64,000 nt of DNA from Neisseria zoodegmatis (GTDB lineage Bacteria; Pseudomonadota; Gammaproteobacteria; Burkholderiales; Neisseriaceae). The notes beneath the pieces were generated by a model. That model saw nothing but the letters and a program-made list of their open reading frames with translations. It was not told the DNA's origin and made no database searches. A program made the translations under genes and the position numbers. Below, in pieces: positions 26,940 through 36,737 of the stretch. How positions within the stretch are numbered: the first letter of the stretch is position 1; each line of letters begins with the position of its first letter. The stretch spans positions 310,001 through 374,000 of the forward strand of contig NZ_LT906434.1 of the NCBI RefSeq assembly GCF_900187305.1, in the 5' to 3' direction.

Positions 26940-27638
26940 TTACTTATCCGAATAATCCCGCTTGCCGAAAATGGCACTGCCCACCCGCACATGCGTTGCA
27001 CCGCAGGCAATCGCGGCTTCCATATCCGCCGACATGCCCATCGACAGCACATCCGCCGCCACACCGGCCGCATTCAAATCGGCCAAAAGCTGTTTCATGC
27101 GGGTAAACTGATTGTGCAGGGCTTCGGCACCGGCGTCTGCTTCGGCCACACACATAAAACCGCGCACCTGCAAACGCGGCAGCTTCGCCGTTTCGCAGGC
27201 CAGCGCCACCGCTTCCTCCGGCGCCACACCGTGCTTGCCCGGCTCGCCTGCGATATTCACTTCGATACACACTTGCAGCGGCGGCATTTCAGACGGCCTC
27301 TGTTCACTCAGCCGCCGCGCCGTTTTCAAACGGCTCACCGTATGCACCCAATGCGCACGTTCCGCCACAAAACGGGTTTTGTTGGACTGCACATCGCCGA
27401 TCATATGCCACACGATATCGGGCAAATCGGCCAGCTCTTCGGTTTTGCCGTACCATTCCTGAATATAGTTTTCACCGAAATCACGCGCGCCTGCCGCATA
27501 TACTTCGCGGATATCGTCTGCCGGAAAGGTTTTGCTCACCGCCACCAAATGCACGCTGCCGTTTTCACGGTGCGCCGCCGCTTCCGCCTCGAGGATTTTT
27601 GCGCATACTTCACGGTAATTCTGTTGCAGGCTTGTCAT
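26940..27638 (-). CDS. yggS: YggS/PLPBP-family pyridoxal phosphate homeostasis protein
   Basis: A 232-residue single-domain TIM-barrel protein that binds PLP and maintains vitamin B6 and amino-acid balance without a known catalytic reaction. The PLP lysine is K36 in LVAVSKTFP. Further hallmarks are FGENYIQEW, WHMIGDVQSNKTR, VNIAGEPGKHG, GFMCV, LSMGMSADMEAAI and THVRVGSAIFGKRDY. The start at 27638 was chosen because GGAAAG lies 7 bases upstream on the minus strand; two earlier ATGs are possible. It is divergent from pilT, as in many proteobacteria, where yggS and pilT are neighbours. Confidence 0.93.
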   Translation of the reverse strand: MTSLQQNYREVCAKILEAEAAAHRENGSVHLVAVSKTFPADDIREVYAAGARDFGENYIQEWYGKTEELADLPDIVWHMIGDVQSNKTRFVAERAHWVHTVSRLKTARRLSEQRPSEMPPLQVCIEVNIAGEPGKHGVAPEEAVALACETAKLPRLQVRGFMCVAEADAGAEALHNQFTRMKQLLADLNAAGVAADVLSMGMSADMEAAIACGATHVRVGSAIFGKRDYSDK

Positions 27639-27804
27639 GATTCTTTCCATATTCCGCAGTTTTTTTCCCGTTAGCAAAAATAATTAAATTTTTACTTGGT
27701 TTAACAACTCTATCTATTTAAAATAAATGGCTTGGTAAATCCCGCCGTCAACATTTCCATTCATACGGCTCAGAAAATTTTAACTTAAAAAGCAAGGCCA
27801 CATT

Positions 27805-28845
27805 ATGCAAATTACCGACTTACTCGCATTTGGTGTGAAAAACAAAGCATCCGACTTACACCTCAGCTCAGACCTGCCCCCGATGATCCGCGTACACGGC
27901 GACGTGCGCCGCATCAACCTGCCCGAAATGGGCAGCGACGAAGTGGGCAATATGATCACTTCGGTGATGAACGATTACCAACGCAAAGTCTATCAGCAAA
28001 ACATGGAAGTGGACTTTTCATTCGAGCTGCCCAACGTGGCGCGCTTCCGTGTTAACGCATTCATGACCAACCGCGGCCCCGCCGCCGTATTCCGTACCAT
28101 TCCCAGCACCGTACTGACGCTGGAAGATTTGAAAGCCCCGCGCATTTTCCAAAAAATCGCCGACAACCCGCGCGGCCTCGTATTGGTTACCGGCCCCACC
28201 GGTTCGGGTAAATCCACCACGCTGGCGGCTATGATCAACTACATCAACGACACCCAACCCGCACACATCCTTACCATCGAAGACCCTATCGAGTTTGTGC
28301 ACACCAGCAAAAAATCCCTCATCAACCAGCGCGAACTGCACCAACACACCCACAGCTTCGCCAACGCCCTCAAATCCGCCTTGCGTGAAGACCCCGACGT
28401 GATTTTGGTGGGCGAGATGCGCGACCCCGAAACCATCGGCCTCGCCCTCACCGCCGCCGAAACCGGCCACTTGGTATTCGGTACTCTGCACACCACCGGC
28501 GCCGCCAAAACCGTTGACCGTATCGTCGACGTATTCCCGGCCGGCGAAAAAGAGATGGTGCGCTCCATGCTTTCCGAATCGCTGCGCGCCGTGATTTCGC
28601 AAACCCTGCTGAAAACCCGCGACGGCAACGGCCGCGTGGCTGCGCATGAAATTCTGGTGTCCACCCCCGCCGTGCGCAACCTGATCCGCGAAAACAAAAT
28701 CGCCCAAATCAACTCCGCCCTGCAAACCGGTCAGGCACACGGCATGCAAACGCTCGACCAAGCCTTGCAAAACCTGGTGCGTCAGGGTGCCATCAGCCCG
28801 GAAACCGCGCGCAGCAAATCGCAAAACTCCGATCTGATTTTATGA
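27805..28845 (+). CDS. pilT: Type IV pilus retraction ATPase PilT
   Basis: A 346-residue hexameric ATPase that powers pilus retraction, twitching motility and DNA uptake from the cytoplasmic face of the pilus base. Walker A is GPTGSGKST at 130-138. The Asp box is ILTIEDPIEFVH, Walker B is DVILVGEMRDPETI and the His box is TGHLVFGTLHTTGAAKT. The C-terminal AVRNLIRENK motif, needed for retraction, is present. Length is as usual. pilU follows after 32 bases, so the two form an operon. Confidence 0.97.
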   Translation: MQITDLLAFGVKNKASDLHLSSDLPPMIRVHGDVRRINLPEMGSDEVGNMITSVMNDYQRKVYQQNMEVDFSFELPNVARFRVNAFMTNRGPAAVFRTIPSTVLTLEDLKAPRIFQKIADNPRGLVLVTGPTGSGKSTTLAAMINYINDTQPAHILTIEDPIEFVHTSKKSLINQRELHQHTHSFANALKSALREDPDVILVGEMRDPETIGLALTAAETGHLVFGTLHTTGAAKTVDRIVDVFPAGEKEMVRSMLSESLRAVISQTLLKTRDGNGRVAAHEILVSTPAVRNLIRENKIAQINSALQTGQAHGMQTLDQALQNLVRQGAISPETARSKSQNSDLIL

Positions 28846-28877
28846 TGAAACAAACACATAATTAAGGGTAAAACACC

Positions 28878-30107
28878 ATGAGCGAATCCAACCAACTGCA
28901 CAATCTGCTGGCGGAAATGGTTCAGGCTTATTCAGAAAAAAACCAGCCGCCGCACATTCCCACCCCCGCCGAAATCGGCTCGCACCTGCACCCCTTGCTC
29001 GACCGCATGTGCCAAGAAGCCGAGCAGCGCACCGCCTCCGATATTTTCATCAGCGCGGGCTTTCCCCCGGCCATGAAAGTCAACGGCGTGCTGACACCGA
29101 TGCCGCACAAAGCATTGAGCGGCAAAGACACCGCCGAAATCATCCAATCGACCATGAACGACGAGCAGCTCGAAACGTTCAACCGCGAATTGGAACTCAA
29201 CTATTCGGTGCAATCGCGCAGCAACACCCGTTACCGTGTGAACGCTTATCACGAGCAAGGCCGCAGCGGCATGGTTTTGCGCCGCATCAACCCGCGCGTG
29301 CCTACCGTTGACGAACTCGCCCTGCCGCAAAAACTCAAAGAACTCGCCCTCACACCCCGCGGCCTGCTGATTCTTGCCGGCCCCACCGGTTCGGGTAAAT
29401 CCACTTCGATGGCGGCGATGATCGACCACCGCAACCAAAAAGTGCCGGGCCACATCATTACCATCGAAGACCCGATCGAATACCTCTACCAACCGCGCCG
29501 CTGCATCATTACCCAGCGCGAAGTGGGCATTGATACCGCCGACTGGAAGCTGGCCGTACAAAACGCCATGCGTCAGGCGCCGGATGTGGTGTGTATCGGT
29601 GAGGTGCGCAGCGAAGCCAGTATGGAATACGCGCTGCAACTGGCGCAAACCGGTCACTTGTGCGTGTTCACGCTGCACGCCAACAATGCCGCGCAAGCCA
29701 TCGAACGTATCATCAACTTCTACCCCGAAGACCGCCAAGCGCAGGTATTGATGGATTTGGCTCTGAACCTGACCGCCATCATCGGCCAGCGCTTGATCCT
29801 CAAAAAAGGACGCAGCCAACGCACCGCCATCATCGACCTGCTGCTCAACACCCCCGCCATGCAGGATTTGATCTTCAAAGGCGAACTGATGAACATCCGC
29901 GAGCTGATGGTACGCTCCGGCGTGGAAGGCATGCAGACATTCGACCAAAACCTCTTCGATCTGTATCTCAAAGACCAAATCGAATACGACGAAGCCCTAC
30001 GCCAAGCCGATTCCGCCAACGATTTGCGCCTGCGTATCCAGCTGCATGAAGAAGGCGACAACCCCGAACGCCTGTACGACCGAATCAGCGATTTGAACCT
30101 GATGTAA
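28878..30107 (+). CDS. pilU: PilT-like ATPase PilU
   Basis: A 409-residue PilT paralogue that assists retraction and needs PilT. Walker A is GPTGSGKSTSMAAMI at about 168. IEDPIEYLYQ, DVVCIGEVRSEASMEYALQ and the His box TGHLCVFTLHANNA follow. Compared with PilT it has an extra N-terminal segment (about 1-45) and a longer C-terminal tail, both normal for PilU. It is co-transcribed with pilT; a DUS and a strong DUS hairpin lie downstream. Confidence 0.95.
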   Translation: MSESNQLHNLLAEMVQAYSEKNQPPHIPTPAEIGSHLHPLLDRMCQEAEQRTASDIFISAGFPPAMKVNGVLTPMPHKALSGKDTAEIIQSTMNDEQLETFNRELELNYSVQSRSNTRYRVNAYHEQGRSGMVLRRINPRVPTVDELALPQKLKELALTPRGLLILAGPTGSGKSTSMAAMIDHRNQKVPGHIITIEDPIEYLYQPRRCIITQREVGIDTADWKLAVQNAMRQAPDVVCIGEVRSEASMEYALQLAQTGHLCVFTLHANNAAQAIERIINFYPEDRQAQVLMDLALNLTAIIGQRLILKKGRSQRTAIIDLLLNTPAMQDLIFKGELMNIRELMVRSGVEGMQTFDQNLFDLYLKDQIEYDEALRQADSANDLRLRIQLHEEGDNPERLYDRISDLNLM

Positions 30108-30205
30108 ATTCAGGCAAGGGCTGACGAGGCCGTCTGAATCAACAACCCGCCGGCTGTTCGGCTTCACATTAAAAACGCATTCGTTTCAATCGACTGAAAC
30201 ACACC

Positions 30206-30244
30206 AAAGGCCGTCTGAAATCTTTTTTCAGACGGCCTTTTTAT
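30206..30244 (+). terminator. DUS hairpin terminator after pilTU
   Basis: AAAGGCCGTCTGAAA and TTTCAGACGGCCTTT with a 6-base loop and T run, about 100 bases beyond pilU. Confidence 0.85.
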
Positions 30245-30353
30245 ATTCTTCATTATTACTTAATAAACTAAAAATAAAAATTATTTGCATTAATCTTTAA
30301 AAGCCATATAACATTCAACATCAAAAAATATCAAACCGATTCAGGGTATTGTT

Positions 30354-31190
30354 ATGTTGATTGCTTTCCTGATTATGCTGCGCGAAGGCATTGAAGCCGC
30401 ACTGATTGTCGGCATTGTGGCCGGATTTTTACACCAGTCGGGCAACGGCCATTTGATGCCGAAAGTGTGGCTGGGTGTGCTTTCCGCCGCATTAATGTGC
30501 CTGCTGTTGGGCTACGGCATCCACACCGCCACCGGCGAAATTCCGCAAAAGCAGCAGGAATTCGTGGTCGGCATCATCGGGCTGGTGACCGTTGCCATGC
30601 TGACTTACATGATTCTGTGGATGCAGAAAGCGGCGCGTTCCATGAAGCAGCATCTGCACAATTCGGTTCAGACGGCCTTAAATCGCGGCAGCGGCCAAGG
30701 CTGGGCATTGGTGGGCATGGCTTTTCTGGCGGTGGCTCGCGAAGGTTTGGAGAGCGTGTTTTTCCTGCTCGCCGTATTCCAGCAAAGCCCGAGCTGGCAA
30801 ATGCCTGCGGGCGCGGTGCTGGGTTTGGCGGCGGCGGTTGTAGTCGGTGCGTTGATTTATCAGGGCGGTATGCGCCTGAATTTGGCAAAATTTTTCCGCT
30901 GGACGGGCGTGTTCCTCATCATCGTCGCCGCCGGTTTGCTGGCCGGTTCGCTGCGCGCGCTGCATGAAGCGGGCGTATGGAACCGGCTGCAAACCATTGT
31001 TTTCGACATTTCCCACATCCTGCACGAAGACAGCCCGCTGGGCGTGTTGCTCGGCGGCTTCTTCGGCTACACCGACCACCCGACCCAAGGCGAGGTTTTG
31101 GCGTGGCTGCTGTATTTGGTGCCCGTGATGTATTGGTTTTTACGCAGCAGCTCACCGGCTGCATCTGTTGGAAAATCCCCAGTAAATTGA
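30354..31190 (+). CDS. efeU: Ferrous iron permease EfeU (FTR1 family)
   Basis: A 278-residue inner-membrane permease of the OFeT/FTR1 family. Two REGxE iron-binding motifs are present, REGIE at 10-14 and REGLE at about 129-133, each in a membrane helix. Seven hydrophobic segments are visible, as expected. It imports iron delivered by EfeO and EfeB. efeO starts 15 bases after its stop, so this is the first gene of an efeUOB operon. The AT-rich leader (30245-30353) may contain a Fur site, but I could not score one convincingly. Confidence 0.95.
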   Translation: MLIAFLIMLREGIEAALIVGIVAGFLHQSGNGHLMPKVWLGVLSAALMCLLLGYGIHTATGEIPQKQQEFVVGIIGLVTVAMLTYMILWMQKAARSMKQHLHNSVQTALNRGSGQGWALVGMAFLAVAREGLESVFFLLAVFQQSPSWQMPAGAVLGLAAAVVVGALIYQGGMRLNLAKFFRWTGVFLIIVAAGLLAGSLRALHEAGVWNRLQTIVFDISHILHEDSPLGVLLGGFFGYTDHPTQGEVLAWLLYLVPVMYWFLRSSSPAASVGKSPVN

Positions 31191-31204
31191 GAAAGAGGTA
31201 AAAC

Positions 31205-32374
31205 ATGAAGAAACTGAATATCACCGCTTTATCCGTGCTGCTGGCACTCGGCCTTACTGCCTGCCAACCGCCCGAAGCCGAAAAAACCGCCGCGCCCGCA
31301 TCCGGCGCACCGGCCGAAGCCAAAGCGCAAGACGGCAGTTTCAATATGGCAGTTAACGATGAAAAATGCGAACCGATGGAACTCACCGTGCCCAGCGGCG
31401 AAGTGGTGTTCAACATCAAAAACAACAGCAGCCGCAAGCTCGAATGGGAAATCTTAAAAGGCGTGATGGTGGTGGACGAACGTGAAAACATCGCCCCCGG
31501 CCTTGCCGACAAAATGACCGTTACCCTGCTGCCCGGCGAATACGAAATGACCTGCGGCCTGCTCAACAACCCGCGCGGCAAGCTCACCGTAACCGACAGC
31601 GGCTTCAAACAGGCGGGCGGCGAAGCGGATATGGCCAAACTCGCCCAACCGCTGGCCGACTACAAAACCTATGTTCAACAGGAAGCCGACCAACTGGTGA
31701 GCAAAACCGCCGCTTTCGTTGCCGCCGTGAAAGCGGGCGAAACCGACAAAGCCAAAGCCATGTTTGCCGACACCCGCACCCATTATGAACGCATCGAGCC
31801 GATTGCCGAGCTGTTTAACGAACTCGACCCCGCCATCGACGCGCGTGAAGACGACTTTAAAGCCGGCCCCAAAGACCCAGCCTTCAGCGGCTTCCACCGC
31901 ATCGAACACGCCTTGTGGATCGAAAAAACCACCAAAGGCGTTGAAGCCGTGGCCGACAAACTCGAACAAGACGTGAAAAAACTCAAGCAGGAAATCGACG
32001 TGCTGACCTTCCCGCCCAATAAAGTAGTCGGCGGCGCGGCCGTGTTAATTGAAGAAGTGGCCAACAGCAAAATCAGCGGCGAAGAAGACCGTTACAGCCA
32101 CACCGATTTGAGCGACTTCAATGCCAACATGGAAGGCGCACAAAAAATCGTCGATTTATTCCGCCCGCTGATCGCCGAAAAAAACAAGGCGCTGCTGGAT
32201 AACGTTGATGCCAACTTCAAAGCCGTGAACGACATTCTGGCGAAATACAAAACCGCCGACGGCTTTGAAACCTACGACAAACTCAGCGAAGCCGACCGCA
32301 AAACCCTGCAAGCACCCATCAACACCTTGGCCGAAGAATTGGCCAAACTGCGCGGCACACTCGGCCTGAACTGA
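31205..32374 (+). CDS. efeO: Iron uptake protein EfeO (cupredoxin plus M75 domain)
   Basis: A 389-residue periplasmic component. The N-terminal cupredoxin-like domain (about 40-120) is followed by a helical M75 peptidase-like domain with the HxxE metal motif HRIE at 231-234 ([10 protein letters not shown]). The signal peptide ends in LGLTAC, a good lipobox with cysteine 20. This copy is therefore probably a lipoprotein, in place of the soluble protein of E. coli. It is thought to bind ferrous iron and pass it to EfeU. It shares a transcript with efeU; a DUS pair separates it from efeB. Confidence 0.94.
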   Translation: MKKLNITALSVLLALGLTACQPPEAEKTAAPASGAPAEAKAQDGSFNMAVNDEKCEPMELTVPSGEVVFNIKNNSSRKLEWEILKGVMVVDERENIAPGLADKMTVTLLPGEYEMTCGLLNNPRGKLTVTDSGFKQAGGEADMAKLAQPLADYKTYVQQEADQLVSKTAAFVAAVKAGETDKAKAMFADTRTHYERIEPIAELFNELDPAIDAREDDFKAGPKDPAFSGFHRIEHALWIEKTTKGVEAVADKLEQDVKKLKQEIDVLTFPPNKVVGGAAVLIEEVANSKISGEEDRYSHTDLSDFNANMEGAQKIVDLFRPLIAEKNKALLDNVDANFKAVNDILAKYKTADGFETYDKLSEADRKTLQAPINTLAEELAKLRGTLGLN

Positions 32375-32391
32375 TTTTTCTTTCATCAACC

Positions 32392-32429
32392 CTTTTCAGA
32401 CGGCCCGACACATCAGGCCGTCTGAAAAC
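32392..32429. terminator. DUS pair between efeO and efeB
   Basis: TTTTCAGACGGCC and GGCCGTCTGAAAA form a 13-bp stem with a 10-base loop inside the operon, ending 18 bases before the efeB ATG. There is no T run, so read-through is likely, but it may lower efeB expression. Confidence 0.6.
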
Positions 32430-32446
32430 ATCGTCTTCAAAATATC

Positions 32447-33724
32447 ATGAGCAACCACCACCGCAACCCCACCCAACCCGAAAAACGCACCTTGCTCAAA
32501 GCCGCCGTTGCCGCAGCCGCGACCGGTGCTGTCGCAGCCGCGGGCGGTTTCACATGGGGCGAGAAAAAAGGCCGCAACGAAGAGAAAGCCGCACTCATGC
32601 AGCATTCCACAGAAAGCTACGACTGCTACGGCCAACATCAGGCAGGCATCACCACCCCGCACCAACAATTCGGCATCATGGCTGCTTTCGATGTGCTCGC
32701 CAAAACCCCGAAAGAATTGGAAAAACTATTCCGCATCATCACCAGCCGCGTCGAATTCCTAACCCAAGGAGGCGAACTGCAAGACGGCGATGCCAAACTG
32801 CCGCCTTCGGGCAGCGGCATACTCGGCAAAATCATCCGCCCTGACGGGCTAACCGTTACCCTGAGCGTCGGAGCCAGCCTGTTTGACCAACGCTTCGGGC
32901 TGGCCGCCAAAAAACCCAAACACCTGCAGGAAATGAAAGACTTCTTCAACGACAAACTGCAAGCCGAATGGAGCGACGGCGACCTCAGCCTGCAAATCTG
33001 TGCCTTTACCCCCGAAACCTGCCAAAACGCCCTGCGCGACATCATCAAAAACACCGTGCAATACGCCATCATCCGCTGGAGCATAGACGGCTTCCTACCC
33101 AAATCCGAACCCGGTTCCGCCGCCCGCAACCTGCTCGGCTTCCACGACGGCACTGCCAACCCCAACGTAGCCGACCCCAAAACCGCCAATCAGGTGCTAT
33201 GGACGGGCATCGCCGCCAACAGCTTGGACGAACCCGCGTGGACGAAAAACGGCAGCTACCAAGCCGTGCGCATCATCCGCCATTTCGTCGAATTTTGGGA
33301 CAGAACACCGCTGCAAGAGCAAGAAAGTATTTTCGGACGCGAAAAATACAGCGGCGCACCCTTGGGCATGAAATATGAAAACGACGTTCCCGATTACGGC
33401 AAAGACCCCGAAGGCAAAGTGATTCCCAAAGACAGCCACATGCGCGTCGCCAACCCGCGCGACCCCGAATTTATGAAGAAACACCAACTGTTCAGACGGC
33501 CTTACAACTATTCGCGCGGCCTCTCCAAAGCCGGCCAACTCGATGTCGGCTTGGTGTTTATCTGCTATCAGGCCAATCTGGAAGACGGCTTCATCTTCGT
33601 GCAAAAACTGCTCGATACCGAACCGCTGGAAGAATACATCAGCCCCTTCGGCGGCGGCTATTTCTTTACGCTGCCGGGCGTTGAAAAAGGCGGCTTCTTC
33701 GGCCAAAGCCTGCTTGCGGCCTGA
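32447..33724 (+). CDS. efeB: Dyp-type haem peroxidase EfeB
   Basis: A 425-residue DyP-family peroxidase, the third part of EfeUOB; it oxidises ferrous iron, or by another view releases iron from haem, in the periplasm. The GxxDG motif GFHDGTANP is near 230-238, and the proximal haem histidine is expected in SHMRVANPRDP (about 331). The C-terminal EEYISPFGGGYFFTLPGV is typical. The signal sequence has a Tat-like n-region with K13-R14 (PEKRTLLKAA) in place of the twin arginine, followed by an Ala-rich h-region. No obvious alternative start gives RR. Its ATG has no strong Shine-Dalgarno sequence. Confidence 0.94.
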   Translation: MSNHHRNPTQPEKRTLLKAAVAAAATGAVAAAGGFTWGEKKGRNEEKAALMQHSTESYDCYGQHQAGITTPHQQFGIMAAFDVLAKTPKELEKLFRIITSRVEFLTQGGELQDGDAKLPPSGSGILGKIIRPDGLTVTLSVGASLFDQRFGLAAKKPKHLQEMKDFFNDKLQAEWSDGDLSLQICAFTPETCQNALRDIIKNTVQYAIIRWSIDGFLPKSEPGSAARNLLGFHDGTANPNVADPKTANQVLWTGIAANSLDEPAWTKNGSYQAVRIIRHFVEFWDRTPLQEQESIFGREKYSGAPLGMKYENDVPDYGKDPEGKVIPKDSHMRVANPRDPEFMKKHQLFRRPYNYSRGLSKAGQLDVGLVFICYQANLEDGFIFVQKLLDTEPLEEYISPFGGGYFFTLPGVEKGGFFGQSLLAA

Positions 33725-33770
33725 TGGTGATTGGTAACATTAAGCTGGCTATCCAGCCGTCAAAACCAAT

Positions 33771-33805
33771 AAGGCCGTCTGAAATTTTCAGACGGCCTCT
33801 TTTTA
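33771..33805. terminator. DUS hairpin terminator
   Basis: AAGGCCGTCTGAAA and TTTCAGACGGCCT with a very short loop, then CTTTTT, between the convergent efeB and RNB gene; it serves both. Confidence 0.87.
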
Positions 33806-33825
33806 CTGATGATCGTGATAAGGGC

Positions 33826-35688
33826 TTAAGCGGCGTTGGGTACGACCGCTTTCAGGTAGTTCAGCGCGATAAACTGTTTGTCTGCATCCACTTCCGTTAC
33901 CGACAGCAGCATCTGCGATTTGGGCAGCGCGTCGAACGGAATACCGGTGGCGCGGGTAACCAGCGGCAGGCCGTCGATACGCACCAAGTCTTCTTTCAAC
34001 AGCGTGGCTTTCAGCTCTTTGATGTTTTCCTGCTGCACATACACCAAGCTCCAATAGCTTTCCATCTGCCGCTGGAAATCGGCATAGGCGGTATAGGCCG
34101 AATCGAAATCGCGCAAGGCGGCAAACAGGTCGGCATCGTTGTGTTCAAACAGCGGCAGGCCGTCTGAAATCAGGCTGATAAGCTGTTTTTGGTTGATGTA
34201 GTCGGCGGCGCGGCGCAGCGGCGAGGTAAACCAGCCGTAATGCTGCACGCCCATGCCGCTGTGCGGTTCGGATTTGGTGCTCATGCGCACTTTGCTGTTG
34301 CCGGGCTGCACGCGGAACAGGCCGGGCAGGTGGTTGGCATCGAGCATTTCGGCCCATGTGCTGTTGGCGAGAATCATCATTTCGCTCACCAAAGTGTCGA
34401 TGGGCGAACCGCGCTCGCGGCGGGCCACGCCTACGCTGCCGTCTGCGTTCAATTCGATGCTGTAATCGTATTGTACGGCGCGCTCCGGCTCGTATTTGCC
34501 GCGGGCTTTTTGGCGGGCGACGGCAAATTGGTGCAGCCAGATTAAATCGCGGTGGTGGTTGAACATGGCCTGCCCTTCGGCATCCAAACCGGTTTCGGTA
34601 TTGAAATGCGGCTCAATGGCTTGAATACGCAGGTTTTCGGCGATGTAAACGGCTTCGATTTTGTGTTCGGGTGCGCTGATGTTGAAATCGGCGTCCACAT
34701 CGAAATAAATGCTCACGGCGGGGCGGTATGCGCCGGCATCGAGGCTGAAAGAGGCAATCCAGTTGTCGGGCAGCATGGTGATTTTGCCGCCGGGAAAATA
34801 GGCGGTGCTTTGGCGTTCCATGATGATGCCTTCGATGCCGCTGCCGGGCTCGACGGCCAATGAAGGCGCGGCGATATGGATGCCGACGCGTTTGCTGCCG
34901 TTGCCTAAATCGGTAACGCTGATGGCATCGTCCACTTCGGTGGTGCTGTCGTCGTCGATGGAAAATGCCTGCACGTCGGCTTTGGGCAGGTCGGCCAAAG
35001 CGGGGACGGCGACATCGGGAAAGCCGGTGCCTTTGGGGAAATGCTTGATTTCAAAGCCGTCGTAAAGATACTGCGGAATCGAAGCCACGCCGCCGGTTTG
35101 CATGGCGAGTGCCAGCGGAGCGAGTTTGAGCGCGTCGGCGGCTTTGGTGAAGGCTTTGTAGGTGAGCGCCTGTTTGTCGGGCGCGTGCAGGATGGTTTTT
35201 AAGTCGGCGGCGATTTCAGACGGCATCTGCCCTTGTTTCAAGGCATCTGCCCAGCTTTCGATTTGCGCTTCCTGCTGCTTTTTGCGCTCGATGGCGGCCA
35301 GCGCCTGCTTGAGGGTTTCTTCGGGCGCGGCTTTGAATACGCCTTTGGCCTTTTTGTAGAAGTACATCGGCGCGGCGTAGAGGGCGATCAGGGTGGCGGC
35401 CAGCTCGGTTTTGGTGGGCGCGTGGCCGAAATACTCTTCGGCGATGGCTTCGGCGGTGAACTCTTCTTCGCCGCACACTTCCCACAGCAAATCGGTGTCG
35501 ATGTCGGCGGCTTCGGCTTGGGCTTTGTTCAGAAAGTCGTCGAGCGGGGTGTCGAATTCGACAAATACGTTGGCGGCTTTGACTTTGGTGCGTTTTCCGT
35601 GCTGGGTGTCGGCCTGATAGTTGGCATCGTTTTTCTGAACGACGGTTGCCACTTTGAATTGGCCGGATTCTTCGTAAAATATGTTCAT
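33826..35688 (-). CDS. RNB-domain exoribonuclease (RNase II family)
   Basis: A 620-residue protein with an RNB catalytic domain. The acidic metal site is FSIDDDSTTEVDDAISV (D245-D247, D253, D254). RRERGSPIDTLVSEMMILAN and FTSPLRRAADYINQKQL (about 500-520), which contact RNA, complete the core. The N-terminal 200 residues are divergent, without the canonical cold-shock domains of E. coli RNase II. A short C-terminal S1-like beta segment closes the protein. It degrades single-stranded RNA 3'-5' by family; whether it takes the role of RNase II or of RNase R cannot be told. Transcribed alone. Confidence 0.88.
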   Translation of the reverse strand: MNIFYEESGQFKVATVVQKNDANYQADTQHGKRTKVKAANVFVEFDTPLDDFLNKAQAEAADIDTDLLWEVCGEEEFTAEAIAEEYFGHAPTKTELAATLIALYAAPMYFYKKAKGVFKAAPEETLKQALAAIERKKQQEAQIESWADALKQGQMPSEIAADLKTILHAPDKQALTYKAFTKAADALKLAPLALAMQTGGVASIPQYLYDGFEIKHFPKGTGFPDVAVPALADLPKADVQAFSIDDDSTTEVDDAISVTDLGNGSKRVGIHIAAPSLAVEPGSGIEGIIMERQSTAYFPGGKITMLPDNWIASFSLDAGAYRPAVSIYFDVDADFNISAPEHKIEAVYIAENLRIQAIEPHFNTETGLDAEGQAMFNHHRDLIWLHQFAVARQKARGKYEPERAVQYDYSIELNADGSVGVARRERGSPIDTLVSEMMILANSTWAEMLDANHLPGLFRVQPGNSKVRMSTKSEPHSGMGVQHYGWFTSPLRRAADYINQKQLISLISDGLPLFEHNDADLFAALRDFDSAYTAYADFQRQMESYWSLVYVQQENIKELKATLLKEDLVRIDGLPLVTRATGIPFDALPKSQMLLSVTEVDADKQFIALNYLKAVVPNAA

Positions 35689-35938
35689 AAATAAAATAGA
35701 TGGGCGATAAGCTTGCGCCGCGAGGCCGTCTGAAAAAACGGCGCGGGTGTATGGCTTATCAAATTGCTGAAAAGGCGTGATTTTAACAGGAATCGCTTAG
35801 GCTTGTCGGTGTTGTGGCGTTCAGACGGCCTTTTCCAAAATATTTTCCGCCGTGATAGTGGCAATCTCTCGCTGCGGTAACGGTGGCAGGCGGTTTCGCT
35901 ATATACTGGCGGCTCGACACGTTTGAAAGGAGCGGACG

Positions 35939-36736
35939 ATGACCATTTATTTTTTAGGCGGCGGCAATATGGCGGCGGCGATTGCAGGCGGTTTGGCAAG
36001 ACAGGGCGGATACGCCGTCCACATTGTGAACCGCGGTGCGGAAAAACGCGAACGGCTCGCGCGCGAGTTGGGCGTGCCGGTATCGGAAACCTTGCCCGAG
36101 CTTCATGCCGAAGACGTGCTGGTGTTGGCCGTGAAGCCGCAAGACATGCAGGCGGCGTGTGCGGGTGTGGAAACCAACGGCGCATTGGTCATATCGGTGG
36201 CGGCCGGATTGAGTGTCGATACCTTGAGCCGCTATCTCAACGGCACGCGCCGTATTGTGCGGGTGATGCCGAATACGCCCAGCGGGGTCGGTTTGGGCGT
36301 ATCCGGCCTGTTTGCGGGCGACGGAGCCACTGAGGCCGACAAACAGCTGGCTGCGCAGATTATGCTGGCCGTCGGTCAAGTGATGGTGGTGGAAGACGAA
36401 GCCCAGCTGCATGCCGTTACCGGCATTACCGGCAGCGGCCCCGCCTATGTCTTTTATCTGCTCGATGCCTTGAAGAAAGCCGCCGTCATGCAGGGTTTCG
36501 ATGAAGAAACCGCCAAGCAGCTCAGCTTGGCCACCTTTAAAGGCGCGGTTGCGCTGGCCGAACACAGCGGCGAAGATTTCAACGTGCTCCAGCAAAATGT
36601 CACGTCAAAAGGAGGCACCACGTTTGCCGCGCTGGAAACTTTTAAAGCCCGCTCGGTAGCCGAAGCGATAGGCGAAGGTGTTGATGCGTGCGTGGCGCGT
36701 TCCCGCGAGATTACCCGCCAATTCGAGGCCGTCTGA
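35939..36736 (+). CDS. proC: Pyrroline-5-carboxylate reductase
   Basis: A 265-residue enzyme for the last step of proline synthesis, reducing pyrroline-5-carboxylate with NAD(P)H. Signatures are IYFLGGGNMAAAIAGGL (dinucleotide binding), VLAVKPQDM, RIVRVMPNTPSGVGLGVSGL, AVTGITGSGPAYVFYLLDALK and the C-terminal VTSKGGTTFAALETF. The last four codons, GAG GCC GTC TGA, are part of a DUS, so the uptake sequence supplies the stop codon. yggT starts one base after the stop. AGGAGCGG precedes the ATG. Confidence 0.96.
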   Translation: MTIYFLGGGNMAAAIAGGLARQGGYAVHIVNRGAEKRERLARELGVPVSETLPELHAEDVLVLAVKPQDMQAACAGVETNGALVISVAAGLSVDTLSRYLNGTRRIVRVMPNTPSGVGLGVSGLFAGDGATEADKQLAAQIMLAVGQVMVVEDEAQLHAVTGITGSGPAYVFYLLDALKKAAVMQGFDEETAKQLSLATFKGAVALAEHSGEDFNVLQQNVTSKGGTTFAALETFKARSVAEAIGEGVDACVARSREITRQFEAV

Positions 36737-36737
36737 A

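Noticed and set aside
30245..30353. Fur box upstream of efeU
   Set aside because: Expected from biology, but the AT-rich stretch gives no match clearly better than chance by eye.
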